Part shown: positions 9,412 through 20,805 of the stretch, one piece after another
Layout: each line of letters opens with the position of its first letter
Position numbering within the stretch: the stretch's first letter is position 1
Assembly (NCBI GenBank): GCA_003586115.2
Contig: QVOM02000034.1
Coordinates: 113,652,253 to 113,716,252, forward strand
Origin: Salvator merianae
Lineage: Eukaryota > Chordata > Lepidosauria > Squamata > Teiidae
Length of the DNA stretch: 64,000 nt
Direction: 5' to 3'
Translations under genes and position numbers: made by a program
Notes under the pieces: model-generated
What the model saw: the letters and a program-made list of their open reading frames with translations, nothing else
Told to the model about the DNA's origin: nothing
Databases searched by the model: none

Positions 9412-9690
9412 CACGAGTATAAAGTATATGCAAGTTTTCATAAGAAATGGGAAGAGTTGATGAATTGTATACTACACAAACAAAAAAGAGGGGAACCAAG
9501 AACTAAAGGATACAAAGAGGATAGAATAAGTCTTATCCTCTCTGTGTAATATAATAATGGGGGGAGGGTAGAAAGAGATAGAGGGTGAGGGGGTTAATGA
9601 GTGTATGTTAATTTATTTACATTCTGATAAATTTATAATGAATTCATGGTAATTATAACCTGTATATTGTGAAAACTGATACAATATTTT
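9412..9690 (+). pseudogene. L1 ORF2 C-terminal end and 3' UTR
   Basis: After the inserted element the frame reads EYKVYASFHKKWEELMNCIL, matching the FxKKWxxLxxYI end of L1 ORF2, then a stop near 9549. A G-rich patch (GGGGGGAGGG) and an A/T-rich 3' UTR follow to about 9690. It is the continuation of the L1 remnant at 7770-8239, in the same orientation. Confidence 0.65.
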
Positions 9691-9699
9691 TAGAAAGAA

Positions 9700-10138
9700 A
9701 ATTACGTAAAACAAGAATGGATCCAGCTACTAGGATTGCAGGAAACTCATTTAGAGGGGGATAGGAATAAAATATTTAGTAGCATGTATTTTGGTAAAGA
9801 ATATTATAGCGGACAGTCCACAAAATGGAATGGAGTAGTAATAATGCTGGCTGCAAATGTGGTGTTTATTGAAGCAAATAATATAGAGAGATAAAATAAG
9901 TCTATTGCTGTATTAGGATAATGTGAAGAAATGGAAATATTGAAAACAAATGTCTATGAATTAAATAAGAGATATGGAAAAAAAAATCCATAATGGTAAA
10001 ATGGATAGATCAGATACGTTCTGAGGAAATTATTTTATTAAGCGATTTTAATTTGATAATAGAGCTAGAGCTAGATAGATCAAAGGTTAAAAGAGCTAAA
10101 CTACAAAGTACATTTAAGGATGTTATAGCTAAAATTGA
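9700..10138 (+). pseudogene. L1 ORF2 endonuclease-domain fragment
   Basis: An APE-type endonuclease fragment of L1 ORF2. It reads WIQLLGLQETHLEGDR with the catalytic Glu context QETH, then KEYYSGQSTKWNGVVIML. Later comes LLSDFNLIIELELDR, matching the GDFN metal-site motif (S replaces G). Frameshifts separate the blocks. It must derive from a different L1 copy than the C-terminus just upstream, because the domain order is reversed. It ends where a family A transposon begins. Confidence 0.75.
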
Positions 10139-10483
10139 GGCCATTTTTGCACTTACTATGCTAGCACAGACTAATTAATCTGTGTTAGTGTAGTACTTAA
10201 CCATGTAGTACAGACACTGTCCACACTGTGTGGCCAAAAACAGGTCATGAAGCCGGCTACAGATCATGAAGTGAATGCCAACAGCTGTGCCCAGTTCTCA
10301 CCACAGCAGTGGATGGCAAGCATCTGGCCACTGCCATGTTCTTTTCCAGGCTACTTTTTAGTCCAAGCCAAACCACCCTGCCACTTACCCCTTCATTCAG
10401 CTTTACCAGTGTTAAGCTAGCCAGTGTTTTACCCTCCTGCATCTCTATTGGATACTCAAAGAACTAAGTAACTCAAAAATGGC
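10139..10483 (+). mobile_element. Family A DNA transposon copy
   Basis: It starts GGCCATTTTTGCACTTAC inside the L1 endonuclease frame and contains the subterminal hairpin CTAGCACAGA ... TCTGTGTTAG (10161-10188). It also has the shared words CATCTGGCCACTGCCATG and GCAAGC. The right end is less clear. AAAAATGGC at 10475-10483 pairs with the left GGCCATTTTT and is taken as the terminus. Flanks are TGA and AAA, so the duplication is not demonstrated. Confidence 0.5.
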
Positions 10484-10779
10484 AAAAATAAGAATGAGGG
10501 TGGTGAGAGAAAACTATAACAAAAGATGGTGAGATCAGCGGTACTGTTAGGTGTTCTAAAGATGTATCGATCAACCAGTACAAAGCCTGATGGAAAAATC
10601 AGCCCAGTAGCTATACGGAGGGAACAGGGCCAAACCACCCCTCTCTGCAGATTGGTAGATGATGGAAGGAACTACTCTAGTAATTGTAGAATCAAATTCA
10701 ATAAAGGCTTTATTCAAAATGACCAGCTTTTGTCTTTGATTCCAAAAAAATCTCCTGCAATCCTGTCAGATATTCTACC
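10484..10779. other. Non-coding DNA, nothing firm
   Basis: No diagnostic feature is seen. A 103-codon plus frame spans 10526-10837 but has no recognisable motif. The stretch lies between a DNA transposon and a minus-strand L1 fragment and may itself be repeat-derived. Confidence 0.4.
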
Positions 10780-11160
10780 ACAGCAACATTCCAAATTTTA
10801 TTATATCATTCCATTATGCTTATTAAAAGTTAATTAATTAATTAAAAAATCTAATTTTGTGATTTTATCAAATGTGCAGCTGTTAACAAAAACATAGTAA
10901 CTTCTTGTGCTTCATCTTATTTTTCTCTCTTCCAGTGAAGAACAAACATAAATCTGAATCTGAATCTCATTCTAATTTTATTTTAATATATTTGTAGCTT
11001 CCTTTCTTACCTGTTCCCATAAAGATGTAATAAAACACAGTTCCACCAAAGACCTATCATTATACCTCTCTCTTTACTATAATTCCAACATTTAATTCAG
11101 TTCAGAATATATCAATAAGGATTTGATCTGTATAAAGGAGACTAAAATCAAAGAAACATT
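10780..11160 (-). pseudogene. L1 ORF2 fragment, C-terminal region
   Basis: The minus strand near 10870-10890 reads LLTAAHLIKSQN, the counterpart of LTAAQLLIARNWK in the better preserved copy at 19740. Nucleotide similarity between the two copies extends over about 100 bases around GTGCAGCTGTTAA. Stops and frameshifts are frequent, and the upstream part is too decayed to delimit. Confidence 0.5.
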
Positions 11161-11557
11161 AGAACTTGGCATGTATATGACCACTTTTTAAAAATCACAT
11201 ATTTTGGAATGGAACATATTTCTTATTTGCAAAAGATCTGTAAAAGTGCCATTTTACCTATAGACCTCTTGGCCAACATCCAGGATCCCAAGCTACTCAT
11301 GTGGACCCTGTATTGTCTTGGGACACACAAATATCCTGTCTTGCTGCTTACTCTATGCTCATCTTTAAATTCAAGACATGGATTAGAATGGTTTGAATCT
11401 TTTTTTGATCTTTCCTTAAATCTTTCCTTTGTTTATGGAAGTAGTGCCCATCTCAGCACTCAGAAGTTGCTGGACAATTATTGAACTTAATGTTCTGGAG
11501 AAGTTTCCAAGTGATCAAAAGAAGAGCATGACAACTCCACTGTGAAATCACAAGGAA

Positions 11558-11631
11558 TCCTTCCTTCCTTCCTTCCTTCCTTCCTTCCTTCCTTCCTTCC
11601 TTCCTTCCTTCCTTCCTTCCATCCTTCCTAA
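11558..11631 (+). repeat. (TTCC)n tetranucleotide array
   Basis: About 17 TTCC units with one CATCC interruption near the right end. The Lys-Glu-Gly-Arg frame on the minus strand is an artefact of this repeat. Confidence 0.95.
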
Positions 11632-11689
11632 GCAATACAAGCAGCTTTCAATTTTTTTTCAAGCTTTAAAACTGATGGAACAGAGTTTT

Positions 11690-12065
11690 CCTGGTAGGTT
11701 TGAGTTACAAAGTTGAAAGCTCCAAAGTTCAATGGAGGCTGTTAAGTAAGGACACTTCTAACACAATCAGATCCATGCCTCTTGACTAGGCAGTTCTACT
11801 GTGCACCATAATTCTTTGCGCAAAGTTGAACGATCTGGAGTACAAGCTAGGGCTTATGTTCTGAACTAGGTCCAAATTGATGCATCAATAGACCTTGATA
11901 TTGAGGTCTACCAGTGATCGTGATCAATGTTCCTTGATCTGGATCATTCTCCAACCTGTGCAGATGGAGTGTACCAACTATGGGCAGTATCTCCCCCTGT
12001 TCTGCATCAAGGGAGGTCTTGAGTGAACATGCTTGTAAACAATACCAGCAAGTGCAGAAAGGTCC
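11690..12065 (+). mobile_element. Family B DNA transposon, right part
   Basis: The right terminus AAGTGCAGAAAGGTCC at 12065 is followed by TTA, as in copies ending at 5603 and 23534. Shared words include CTTGATCTGGATCATTCTCC and CTGCATCAAGGGAGG. The left end cannot be fixed, and about 11690 is a guess from where similarity seems to start. No coding potential. Confidence 0.45.
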
Positions 12066-13720
12066 TTAGTGAAAAATAAATGTACCAACTATCTTGAGAC
12101 AACTCCCCTTTGATTCCTTGCTGTTATTCTGTTATAAGCAAAATCATCACAACTCAACTTTTCTTTTTTATACAGAAACTTCTGTTTCTTCTGCCCTATA
12201 TAACTGAATATGAAACACCATTTAAAATTGTATTAATTGCTCTCTTGTCACCAGGCCAGAATCATGAAATTGGACTTCACAGTTCTTGACAATGGGAAGG
12301 ATTTATAATAATAGTCTGTTTCCCCTCAGCTTGCCCCTTCATCCAACATTTCATCCTGCAAATTCCCTAATCATACCAACATTGTGCTCTTCACAGAATA
12401 ATGTCTGCAATTCTTTTCACATTACCTGAGCAAAACAAAAACAAGGATGCGGGTGATGTTTTCAGCCCAGAAATAGACAACACATGCCCTGTTCCTTTAT
12501 ATTTTCTTATATATAAAGGATATATCTTGCTGTTTTTGAAACAGAAAATGCTTTTTTAAAAGGTTAAGTAGATCGAAATGCAATTAAAAAAAAATCTTCA
12601 GCCATCAGCCGATTGTATTTTGAGCAAGAAAAGGCATGCAGCAAGCACTTCAGATATAGAAGAAACATTGCATGTGAAGTTGGCTCTTCCTTCAGTTTTT
12701 TTATCTATTATAAAAAGCTCTGGCCATCACTACCTCTTATTCTTAATTATATTTTCTATAGGCACAGATTACACGTACATTAGGACTACTGCTACCTTTG
12801 GATTCTGTCCTTCATAATAATAATAATAATACAAGGATAATGGTCACATTATCTTTCATTCTAGTGCTCTGTTATTTCAAAAATCTTTTGAAATCCAAGG
12901 GGTTTTGTGTGTGTCTGAGTAATGGTTTAAGAAGAGTCTTTAAATATTAAACATAACTGGGAATGAGGAAAATCTATGGATTATATCAGGCCCAGTTTCA
13001 TAATCATAATGCAAAATATTTAGAGCTCAGTGCTTTGTTTTTCCCTATACTATGCTTAGCTCTAGCTTTCCAGAGGGGGGCATGAATTTAAAGCAGACTT
13101 AGTTTCATTACTCTAGATGTTTCTTCTCTTACCAAAAAAAAAAAAAAAAGTCACTCAGATATATATCTTTATTTTAATTTCCCAGATAGCAAACCCCCAG
13201 TGGGATAATCTCCTAGCAATCCATATGTGAACACAGTTTTTCAGCTCAGCAAATCCCCAAGTTATTTGATTTGATCTCAGAACAATTTAATTGAAACAAC
13301 GGAAAGCCATAAAGTACAGTCCTTACATACATGCTCTTTAAGGTTAATGAAAGATAGTTTAAAAATAATGAAAACAGCTTTGTGGCCAGTAGGTGAACCC
13401 ATACCCAAATTCAATAAATCCTGGATTTTCTTTCTTCAAACAGCATATTAAATGTGGTCTCTGGATCTGCTTGACATTGCTAATATGAAAAGACAATGAG
13501 CTATGTTGGAACACAAAGTACTGAGTTAAAGTACAAAACAGAATTCCTGAAAATATTTTGGAAAAGTGAAATTACTTTTAATTAACTTCCTGATAATGTT
13601 GCTAGAGAATCAGAGGCATTGTTATATTAATAATATAATTTAATCTTTACTTCCTATTCCAGGTGATGAGGGTACTTTCTTTGCTGAAATGGACTGCAAA
13701 CCATTCATATGTTTGGCTTA
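12066..13720. other. AT-rich non-coding DNA, nothing recognised
   Basis: Contains a short AAT run at 12817-12832 and a poly(A) run at 13134-13149. No coding, RNA or repeat-family signature is recognised. Confidence 0.5.
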
Positions 13721-13975
13721 CATCCTTTGTCTTTGTGCAGTTCATTTAGAAAGTTTAAATTAAACTGAAAAGTTTGAAGATGTTGATTTGAACCAGACCA
13801 TTCACTGTTCAAAAGGGGCTGATTCACTTTGAACTGAACCAGGGACTCATTTGCAAATATGAATAGTATGATAGAACCATTCATGTTTACTGTATATTTG
13901 TTCTTTGAAAGGGATTTTAAAAAAATGGAAAGATTGGATGTTTTTTCCCTGAACATGTCAGAAGTTTGGTTAATA
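13721..13975 (+). mobile_element. Fragment related to hAT-like GAAC-rich repeat
   Basis: The stretch GAACCATTCATGTTTACTG followed by TTGTTCTTTGAAAGG aligns with GAACAGTTCATGTTTGGTG ... TTGCCCTTGAAAAGTGG in the copy at 56290-56637. Other GAAC and GTTC words recur between them. No termini or target duplication can be assigned here, so this is a decayed or partial copy. Confidence 0.4.
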
Positions 13976-16900
13976 ATAATAATAATAAATAAAATGTTTG
14001 TGGTCATCACTAGTCTTTAAGCCTTTCTCAAAACTTAATAAGTGCACAAACTTTATCCTAGTTTTGCTGCTAAACTCCTTTTACGTTTTGCTGCTAGTCA
14101 TAGACCTCACTCACAATCAAGCTGCATCTAGACAACAGGCTGTCTCAGTGGTGGGAGCACAGGGATCTGCTGCAGAAGCAGGGGGTAAGCTGCTTGGTGA
14201 CACATGGTGTCACCCTCTGGCATCTGAAAATCTCAAATCTGAGGAAGAAAAATTCTGCAACTGTGAGTTTTCTGCCCATCTCAGTATAACACCAGACCAG
14301 AAACGGGCCTAAAAGTCAGCCACTTTTGGTCCAATACTAAACCAGGGCATACCAACATTTTCCAAGTAATTTGCTTCCCCCTCTGCTGTCACTCTACACA
14401 GTGTTGAAGACGTCTGAGGCTATGATCTATCCTTAGAGTAATTTTTCATGCCTTGCATATAGGGCAGATTTTCAAGGGTTGCTTGAAGGTCCAATACAGG
14501 TGGGAACTTTGCCTGCTGGGCTGCAGGGACACTCAGGTGCCCAGTTTAAATTATCTAGATCTAGCTGAGTTCTTAGAGGCTCACTCACAAAAATAACTTG
14601 AGATAGATATTGTCAGGTTCCAATCTTTGTGGACTTTGTTGATCATAATCTTTGTGTCCTGAGAGCACAAGACCTGAACAAGTGGTTTAGGAATGCCAGC
14701 TTCATATCTTGATGTCATAGGATATTGTTAATAATTTTCTACTTTCTCTTTCCTCCTTTGTATGTACTTTTCAAAAAATATTTTGTTTGTATAAAAGAAA
14801 ACACAAGTGTTTAAAAGGTAAGCATTGTCTTTTTTTATGTAATACTTTATTCGATCATGTGAATCTCATTTCTTAATATAAAAACACAATAAGATTAAAA
14901 TAATACGCAGTTATGCAAGGTTATGAAACATTTGTAGTTTTCACTGAATCATGGAGAAAAGCATGCTTCATTTTATTTGAAACCAACTAAATCAAAAGGA
15001 ACTTCAGTATACCCGTCTCATCACTGAAAATGCCTCACTTATGTGTATCCCTGCTGTATATCTGCTGTATCCCTCCTAGCAAGCCTGGAAATGTACTGCA
15101 GCCAAAAACTTGGAAGGCAAAAGGAGAGAGTGAGCAAAGGACAGTCCAATGTCAAAACACCAGGTGTAATTCACCAAAGGAACTGGAATCCACCTGATAG
15201 ACTGAAACATGGACCAAGGCAACCATTCATATTCACAGTTAGGAAAGAGGGACTTTGTAGATTTGTGAAACTTAATGCTAAACTAAATTCAGACAGGTCT
15301 CTTGCAACCTTATAAATGCTGGAGATGAAGAAAAATGTATGAGGAAGTAGACTGAAGAGCAACAGCAACAGATAACTCTGATATGGTGCTTTTCTCATTC
15401 AAGGACTACTAGAAGAGGCTCTCATTCTTTATCCAACTCACTTGGCCACAGTGGCATAGGAAGGGGGGGCGAGGGGGGCGGTCTGCCCTGGGCGGCATGT
15501 CATCCCAGACGGTATATCCAGCCAGGGCCTTCTCTGCCCACCCAGCACGCAAAGTTTCTCTGGAGTGCAAGCTAGAAGGCAAGCACGGCACAGTGTCTGG
15601 CTGGCTGGCAGTCATCAGGGTGGTGGTAGGGGTAGGAAGCTGCAGGGCAGGGCACCCTCGCTTATGCTCCTCTGCTGCCACATGGCCCCGGCTGGTAAAA
15701 AGTTTAGCTACGCTGCTGCTAGGCCAGCAGACCGTGACTGAAGTCCTTTCTGTTTTGATGTATGGTAGTCTGTGATAGGACAGGGCACTGTGTTCTTGAT
15801 CAAGCAACCCATCCCTAGCCGAAATGGGTTGTCTCTAGAGCAGAACAGGGTCATCTGCATTCAGATGGCCCATCCTGCTCCGATCCTCCTGCACATCTAG
15901 AAAGGCAGTGGTGAGGCTCTGAAAGCTGGGGATGCAAGTTCTCAGCCTTTGGAGTTTCCATCCTGCCTAAATTTGGGACTGACCCACTTCTAGTGGCAGT
16001 TCTTGGAGCACAGCTGAAAAGGGCCCCATGGTATACCTGATCATGGGGGAAATGTCTTTCATACGCCTCCATGATCTGATATGCTGGCTACATGTGTACT
16101 GGGTTACTGTACCATTTTTGAAGTCCTATTCATACAATGTGGATGAAGCATAATTAGAGTGGGCAGGACTTGTCCCAGTCCACACTAATGCGTGGACTGC
16201 GGCCCCTTATTAGGCATTAAAGTAGCTATGCTAAAGGAGTCATCAGGGCAGATGTCTTGTTCACCTTGTCCCTATCCCATTTGTTTGACAAAATTACTGT
16301 TGGTGAGTCTTATATGGAAGAGCAGGGAACAGGCAAGGAAGAAAATCAAACTGGTCAGAGGAGAGGAGCATGAGATCCACAATTGCCATCAGAAACAAAC
16401 GGTGCTGTGAGGGGAAATGATTCTCCAAACATCTTCCCAGAGCTTTACAGTGATACATTTTGGAAAGGATCATAGTTTTATTTTACATTGAGGTAAAAGA
16501 AAAGCCATTACCCAGCTCACTGGTGAGCTTAAAACCACTGACAGATGAGAAAATGTGGATCTGGTTCAAGAAAACTTTCTTTTATAGACACAATTTCTGG
16601 CACCTTGGCATAGGTAAATCCATGGTTGCCTTGGAAACTTTCAGTAGCCTTTTGTCTCAAAAATGGGTCCTCTGGAGGAGAGATCAATCCCTCTAGGTTT
16701 TCACCTCTAGCAACATTCTGTAACATTTCCAAGTATGCATGCAATAAATGCACATAGAACTGTAATCAAATATGATCCTACCAGATCTAATTGTATTGGA
16801 AATGCAACAAAAGAGGATTTCTGTTTATCAGACTATTAGCAAAATAAATGTCCTCAAGGCTTAACAAAGGAAAGAGGCTGTTTTTATTCTCTTTAGTAGG

Positions 16901-17698
16901 GGACTAATAAGACACATTTAGATTTAACATCTCCATTGCATCTGTTGGAAACCCTCCATGTTCTGCGTTCCTACAATAAAGCAATGGTTGTGTAATGAAC
17001 AACAGTATATTTTCTATTCATGCACATTTTTCTTCTCCACAGAACCTGATTCTCTCTATCCGAAATCATAATCCTCTGTCTGTGACATCACAATTGGTTT
17101 CTGTGGAGAAGATTAGAGTGCCTCAAACAGAGGATTATTACTTCAGGTGAGGAATACACTGCAGGAACAAATGAACTACTGCCAAAGGAAGAAGGGGAAT
17201 ACAATCCCATCATTTATGGAGAGCTTTGAACAGTTCTTTTAAAAAAGAAAAGTGGAAAGAAAAGATTGAATACACAGACTCAAGAGTGTTGTCGGAAGAT
17301 GATTTACAAAATGCAGATGTAAACAAAGAAGACTGGAGAACCAGTGGCAGAAAGCTATGCAATCGATGCTCTGCAAGGCTCTGACAGATCTAGGAGGATC
17401 TGAGTTCCTGGAATAACTTTATTCCTAATTTTTTGTGGCAGATGGGGGACAGGAGTTTGGAATGGTATCAGATTCATTGAATTTTATCCCCTCCCTTGGT
17501 GCTCATCCAACACCTCCCCAATCAGTTCATGGGATGCCCCCGTACTGTCCCAAGTAACAGGCAAAGGTTACTGAAATATCTGTATCACTAGGGGAAAAAT
17601 CCCATCAGCATTTTTGGAAGCTCTTCCATAAAATTAGACTTAAGAATATATGTACAATGCAATGACTAACTATATACAGCAAGCAAAGTCAAGACAGA
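13976..17698. other. Non-coding DNA with undefined repeat-like parts
   Basis: No gene is recognised. A GC-rich patch at about 15440-15520, containing GGGGGGGCGAGGGGGGCGG and CTGCCCTGGGCGG, looks like the end of a DNA transposon, but no partner end was found. The 15770-16190 segment shares scattered words with family B elements. The frames of 90-132 codons across 15409-15807 on both strands follow the GC-rich composition. Nothing else stands out. Confidence 0.4.
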
Positions 17699-18930
17699 GG
17701 GCCTGTTCACACTTTCCACGCTAGAATGGGCTAATTAGTCCATTCTAGCCTGGAATAGACCCCCTTGTGCAGACACCTTCTGCACTATGGGGCCTGAAAA
17801 CATACCTGAGGCTGGATAATGGCATTCACAAGTGCGAACACCATTATCCATCCCTGATGCTCACCACGACAGCAGCCGGCAAGGTTCTGGCTGTTGCCAT
17901 GGCAACCGCAGCAGCTCCACACACGTGTGTGTGTACGCTTGGTGAGCAATGGGGTCTACCCCTTCATGCAGGCCCAAATGGGCCCACGTGAGGCCCCAGT
18001 CGAGCCCATGCTGCCGCGATCGGGCCTGGAACACAGGACGGGGCCGCACTGCACCCCGTCCGGCGTTTCAGTGCCCAATAGTGGGCATGAACAGTGGTCG
18101 CAATGGCAGCAGCCTACAAGCGTCAGGCCACTGCCATGGTGACCAGGAGGCCGGCACGGTACACACAGCAGTGACGCGATCACACGTGCTCACTGGGCCT
18201 CTCCCCCCCGTAGCAAGATCGGGCCTTCCCTATCGGGCCTGTGGTGCTGCGAGTGGGCCTGCCTGGCCTGATCGGGGTGGCCTGATCACCTCAATAAGGC
18301 TGGGCACACCCGATTGGGAGGCTGCGGACCCAATCGGGAAGGCCCGATCCCGCTACGGGGGGGAGAGGCCCAGTGCGCACGCATGATCGCGTCATTGCCG
18401 TGCGCACCGTGCCGGCCTCCCGGTCTCCATGGCAGTGGCCTGATGCTTGTAGGCCACTGCCATGGTGACCGCTATTCATGCCCATGATTGGGCACCGAAA
18501 TGCCAAACGGGGCGTAGTACGCTACGGGGGGGAGAGGCCCAGTGTGCATGTGAGATCGTGTCATCACCGTGCGCACTGCGCTGGCCTTCCGGCATCCCAG
18601 GTCCGATCGCAGTGGCATGGGCTTGACTGGGGTCTCACGTGGGCCCATTCAGGCCCATGTAAAGGGGTAAGCCCCATTTCCCATCATGCATTGCATGATT
18701 GCCAGATCACGTGTGCGTGATGGGTGGGCTGCTTGCCCAGAAGATGGCCACTGCCGTGGATAAAGTAGGTGCGAACGAAGAGGTTTTGGACACATTTTAC
18801 CTTGTCTAGTGGTAGTAACAATCAGCAGTGGATGAGGTCCGCTGCCGGTCATTATGGCCGTCATTTGGTGCGAACGCACTTGTCCAGTGAGCGTCCCTGA
18901 CTCTCACTAGTTACAAGTGTGAAAACACCC
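17699..18930 (+). mobile_element. 1.23-kb foldback element of family A type
   Basis: The ends are GGGCCTGTTCACACTTTCC and the inverse of GTGTGAAAACACCC, with flanks AGA and ATA (2 of 3 match). A subterminal hairpin GCTAGAATGG ... CCATTCTAGC lies at 17720-17749. Unlike other copies, the middle is a long imperfect palindrome. The arm at about 17960-18231 matches the reverse complement of about 18340-18680, around a spacer centred near 18286. Both arms contain GGCCCACGTGAG-like, GGCCACTGCCATGG and CGATCGGGCC-like blocks. The element is unusually GC- and CpG-rich. The 145-codon plus frame (17949-18386) crosses one arm and has no known motif. Confidence 0.7.
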
Positions 18931-18978
18931 ATAGTATTTTCTTCCAAGATATGTTCATTGCCATACATTCTTCATGTA

Positions 18979-19400
18979 GGGCCTTTTCACACTTTTCACT
19001 GTAGAATGATCACCAGCAAACATTGCACAGTGGATCAGACCTCCCAGCATAGCAACCGTTCACACTGCAAGGCCTGGAACGTCCTGGCAACAAGCTTCCA
19101 GAACTTGCAGCACAAATGCTTGAGGCCCACACTATGACTGTGGCCGTGGCAACTTCCAGCTGCTGCCATGACAACTGGGAATGCATCGTGACTGTGCAGC
19201 CTCAGCTGCAGCCACAGCCACACAGCATTCACACCCAGTACAGCCGTGGAGCACATTTTTGTGCTCCATGGCTATTAGTAGTTGGGAGCAGCTGTATCCT
19301 GCTCCTGATCATGAGGACCTTGTGTCATGCATTGTGTCATACAGACACTCTTCACTAATAAGTGTGCAGATGCTCACTAGTGAAAAGTGTGAAAAGCCTC
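18979..19400 (+). mobile_element. Family A DNA transposon copy
   Basis: It starts GGGCCTTTTCACACTTTTC and ends GTGAAAAGTGTGAAAAGCCTC, with flanks GTA and TTA (2 of 3). Interior family words include GCACAAATGCTTG, AGCTGCTGCCATGACAAC, CATTCACACCCAGTAC and CACTAGTGAAAAGTGTG near the right end. It is about 420 bp. The frames of 70-80 codons across it are incidental. Confidence 0.75.
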
Positions 19401-19409
19401 TTAGTGTCT

Positions 19410-19880
19410 GATTCCATTCTAAATCACAGGGCCTATAACCTGTCCTTGTATTCTTTCTTTTTCTCTTTCAGTATGTTTTTCCAGTATTTAGTTCAAATTA
19501 TATTCTTCTGTTCCTGTCACTTGCCGTAAGTCCCATATAATTTTTGAAGGTATCACTCCTTGCGGCAGTTGCGGAATAAAATCCAATAAGAGTTTCAATG
19601 TCAAAATATTATTTTTAAATATTGAATCCATCAGATTATCGGACAGACCTGTTAAGTATTTTCCTGCGGCAATATCCCACACCTTTTCATACCATTCCAT
19701 TATAGTCATGTTTTTGTTTTCCAATTCCTTGCTATAAGCAACTGTGCAGCTGTTAATATAAATATTAATAATTTCTGTTTTATTTCATTGTTCTCTTCCT
19801 TACAACTGAACAATAAGAATATATCTGTACCCTATATTATATTTCCATTTAATATATCAGTAACTTTGATTGTCACCAAA
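19410..19880 (-). pseudogene. L1 ORF2 C-terminus
   Basis: The minus strand encodes ILTAAQLLIARNWKTK (near 19700-19750) and, after a one-base shift, MTIMEWYEKVWDIAAGKYLT, running open to 19488. This is the C-terminal L1 ORF2 segment (TAAxxLxxxNWK ... WxxKxWxxAxxxxLT). It is 5' truncated or too decayed upstream of about 19880. A family A transposon ends at 19400, close to its 3' side. Confidence 0.75.
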
Positions 19881-20389
19881 ATAATTTGATAACACCACAT
19901 TCCCATAAGGAATCACTGTATCTTTTTCTATACCACGGTGCCAGCATTTTAGAAATACATTTATTGAAATGTTTGATAATTGTGCTGTTGTTCTATGTAA
20001 AATTTAGATTATTATTAATAATAAAACTTATTGTTGTAGCCAGAGACAGAACAAGAGGAACAAAGCAATAAAATTATAAAACTATAAAATTACCAAAATT
20101 ACCCCCCCACAAAAAAACAAAGGAGGGCTGTGTTCAGACATAACAAAAGGGGTGACTCGGAGGTGCCTCATAGAGACCGTGTGTGGCACTCGTGTTCCCA
20201 AGTGTTCTCTAATCCACCTTTTCTAGCATAGAATGTTCATGAGAAAGGGGAGGGGCAGACTGGTGTGTGAACAGTCCCACCTCGAAGCAGTCTTTGAGCT
20301 GCCTCAGAGATGCTTTATTTTGTTGTGTCTGATCACAGCCGAGGAGAAAAGAAAATTACTGAATATACAGAGAATAAAGCTTATTCCAA

Positions 20390-20805
20390 GAGCCTGTTTG
20401 CACTTTCCACCATGGAATGTTGTCATTGGACATTCCATGGTGGAATTGACCATGCAGCGTGGACACCATCCGCTCTGTATGGCCCTAATTATGACTACCA
20501 ACATGAATGCTAGTATCCTGGATTAATCAGAGCCATGACAGTGGCAAGGAAGCATCTGGCCACTGCCATGGTGACTGACAGTGTTGTGCAGCACACAGTT
20601 TTGCAGAAGCATGATTGTGCAAGTGTGCAGGCACAGGCCACACATTCCAAGTGCCAATGCATTTTACTGGGAGCTGGCTATCAGCTCCAGGTAAAGCTGC
20701 AGAGCACTAATTTGTGCTTCATGGTCATGAGGGCCTCTGCAAAGTGCGGAAGCACTTTGCTAGGAGCACCCCTGACACTCACTAGTGCAAAGTGCAAACA
20801 AACCC
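20390..20805 (+). mobile_element. Family A DNA transposon copy
   Basis: It starts GAGCCTGTTTGCACTTTCC and ends CAAAGTGCAAACAAACCC, with flanks CAA and TAA (2 of 3). The subterminal hairpin CATGGAATG ... CATTCCATGG spans 20411-20440. The shared block CATCTGGCCACTGCCATGG lies near 20554 and CACTCACTAGTG near the right end. About 416 bp, non-coding. Confidence 0.75.

Noticed and set aside
15409..15807. 132-codon minus-strand and 92-codon plus-strand frames
   Set aside because: They overlap each other across a GC-rich patch, where stop codons are rare. No motif.
17949..18386. 145-codon plus-strand frame
   Set aside because: Lies in the GC-rich foldback arms. The lack of stops follows from composition and the palindrome.
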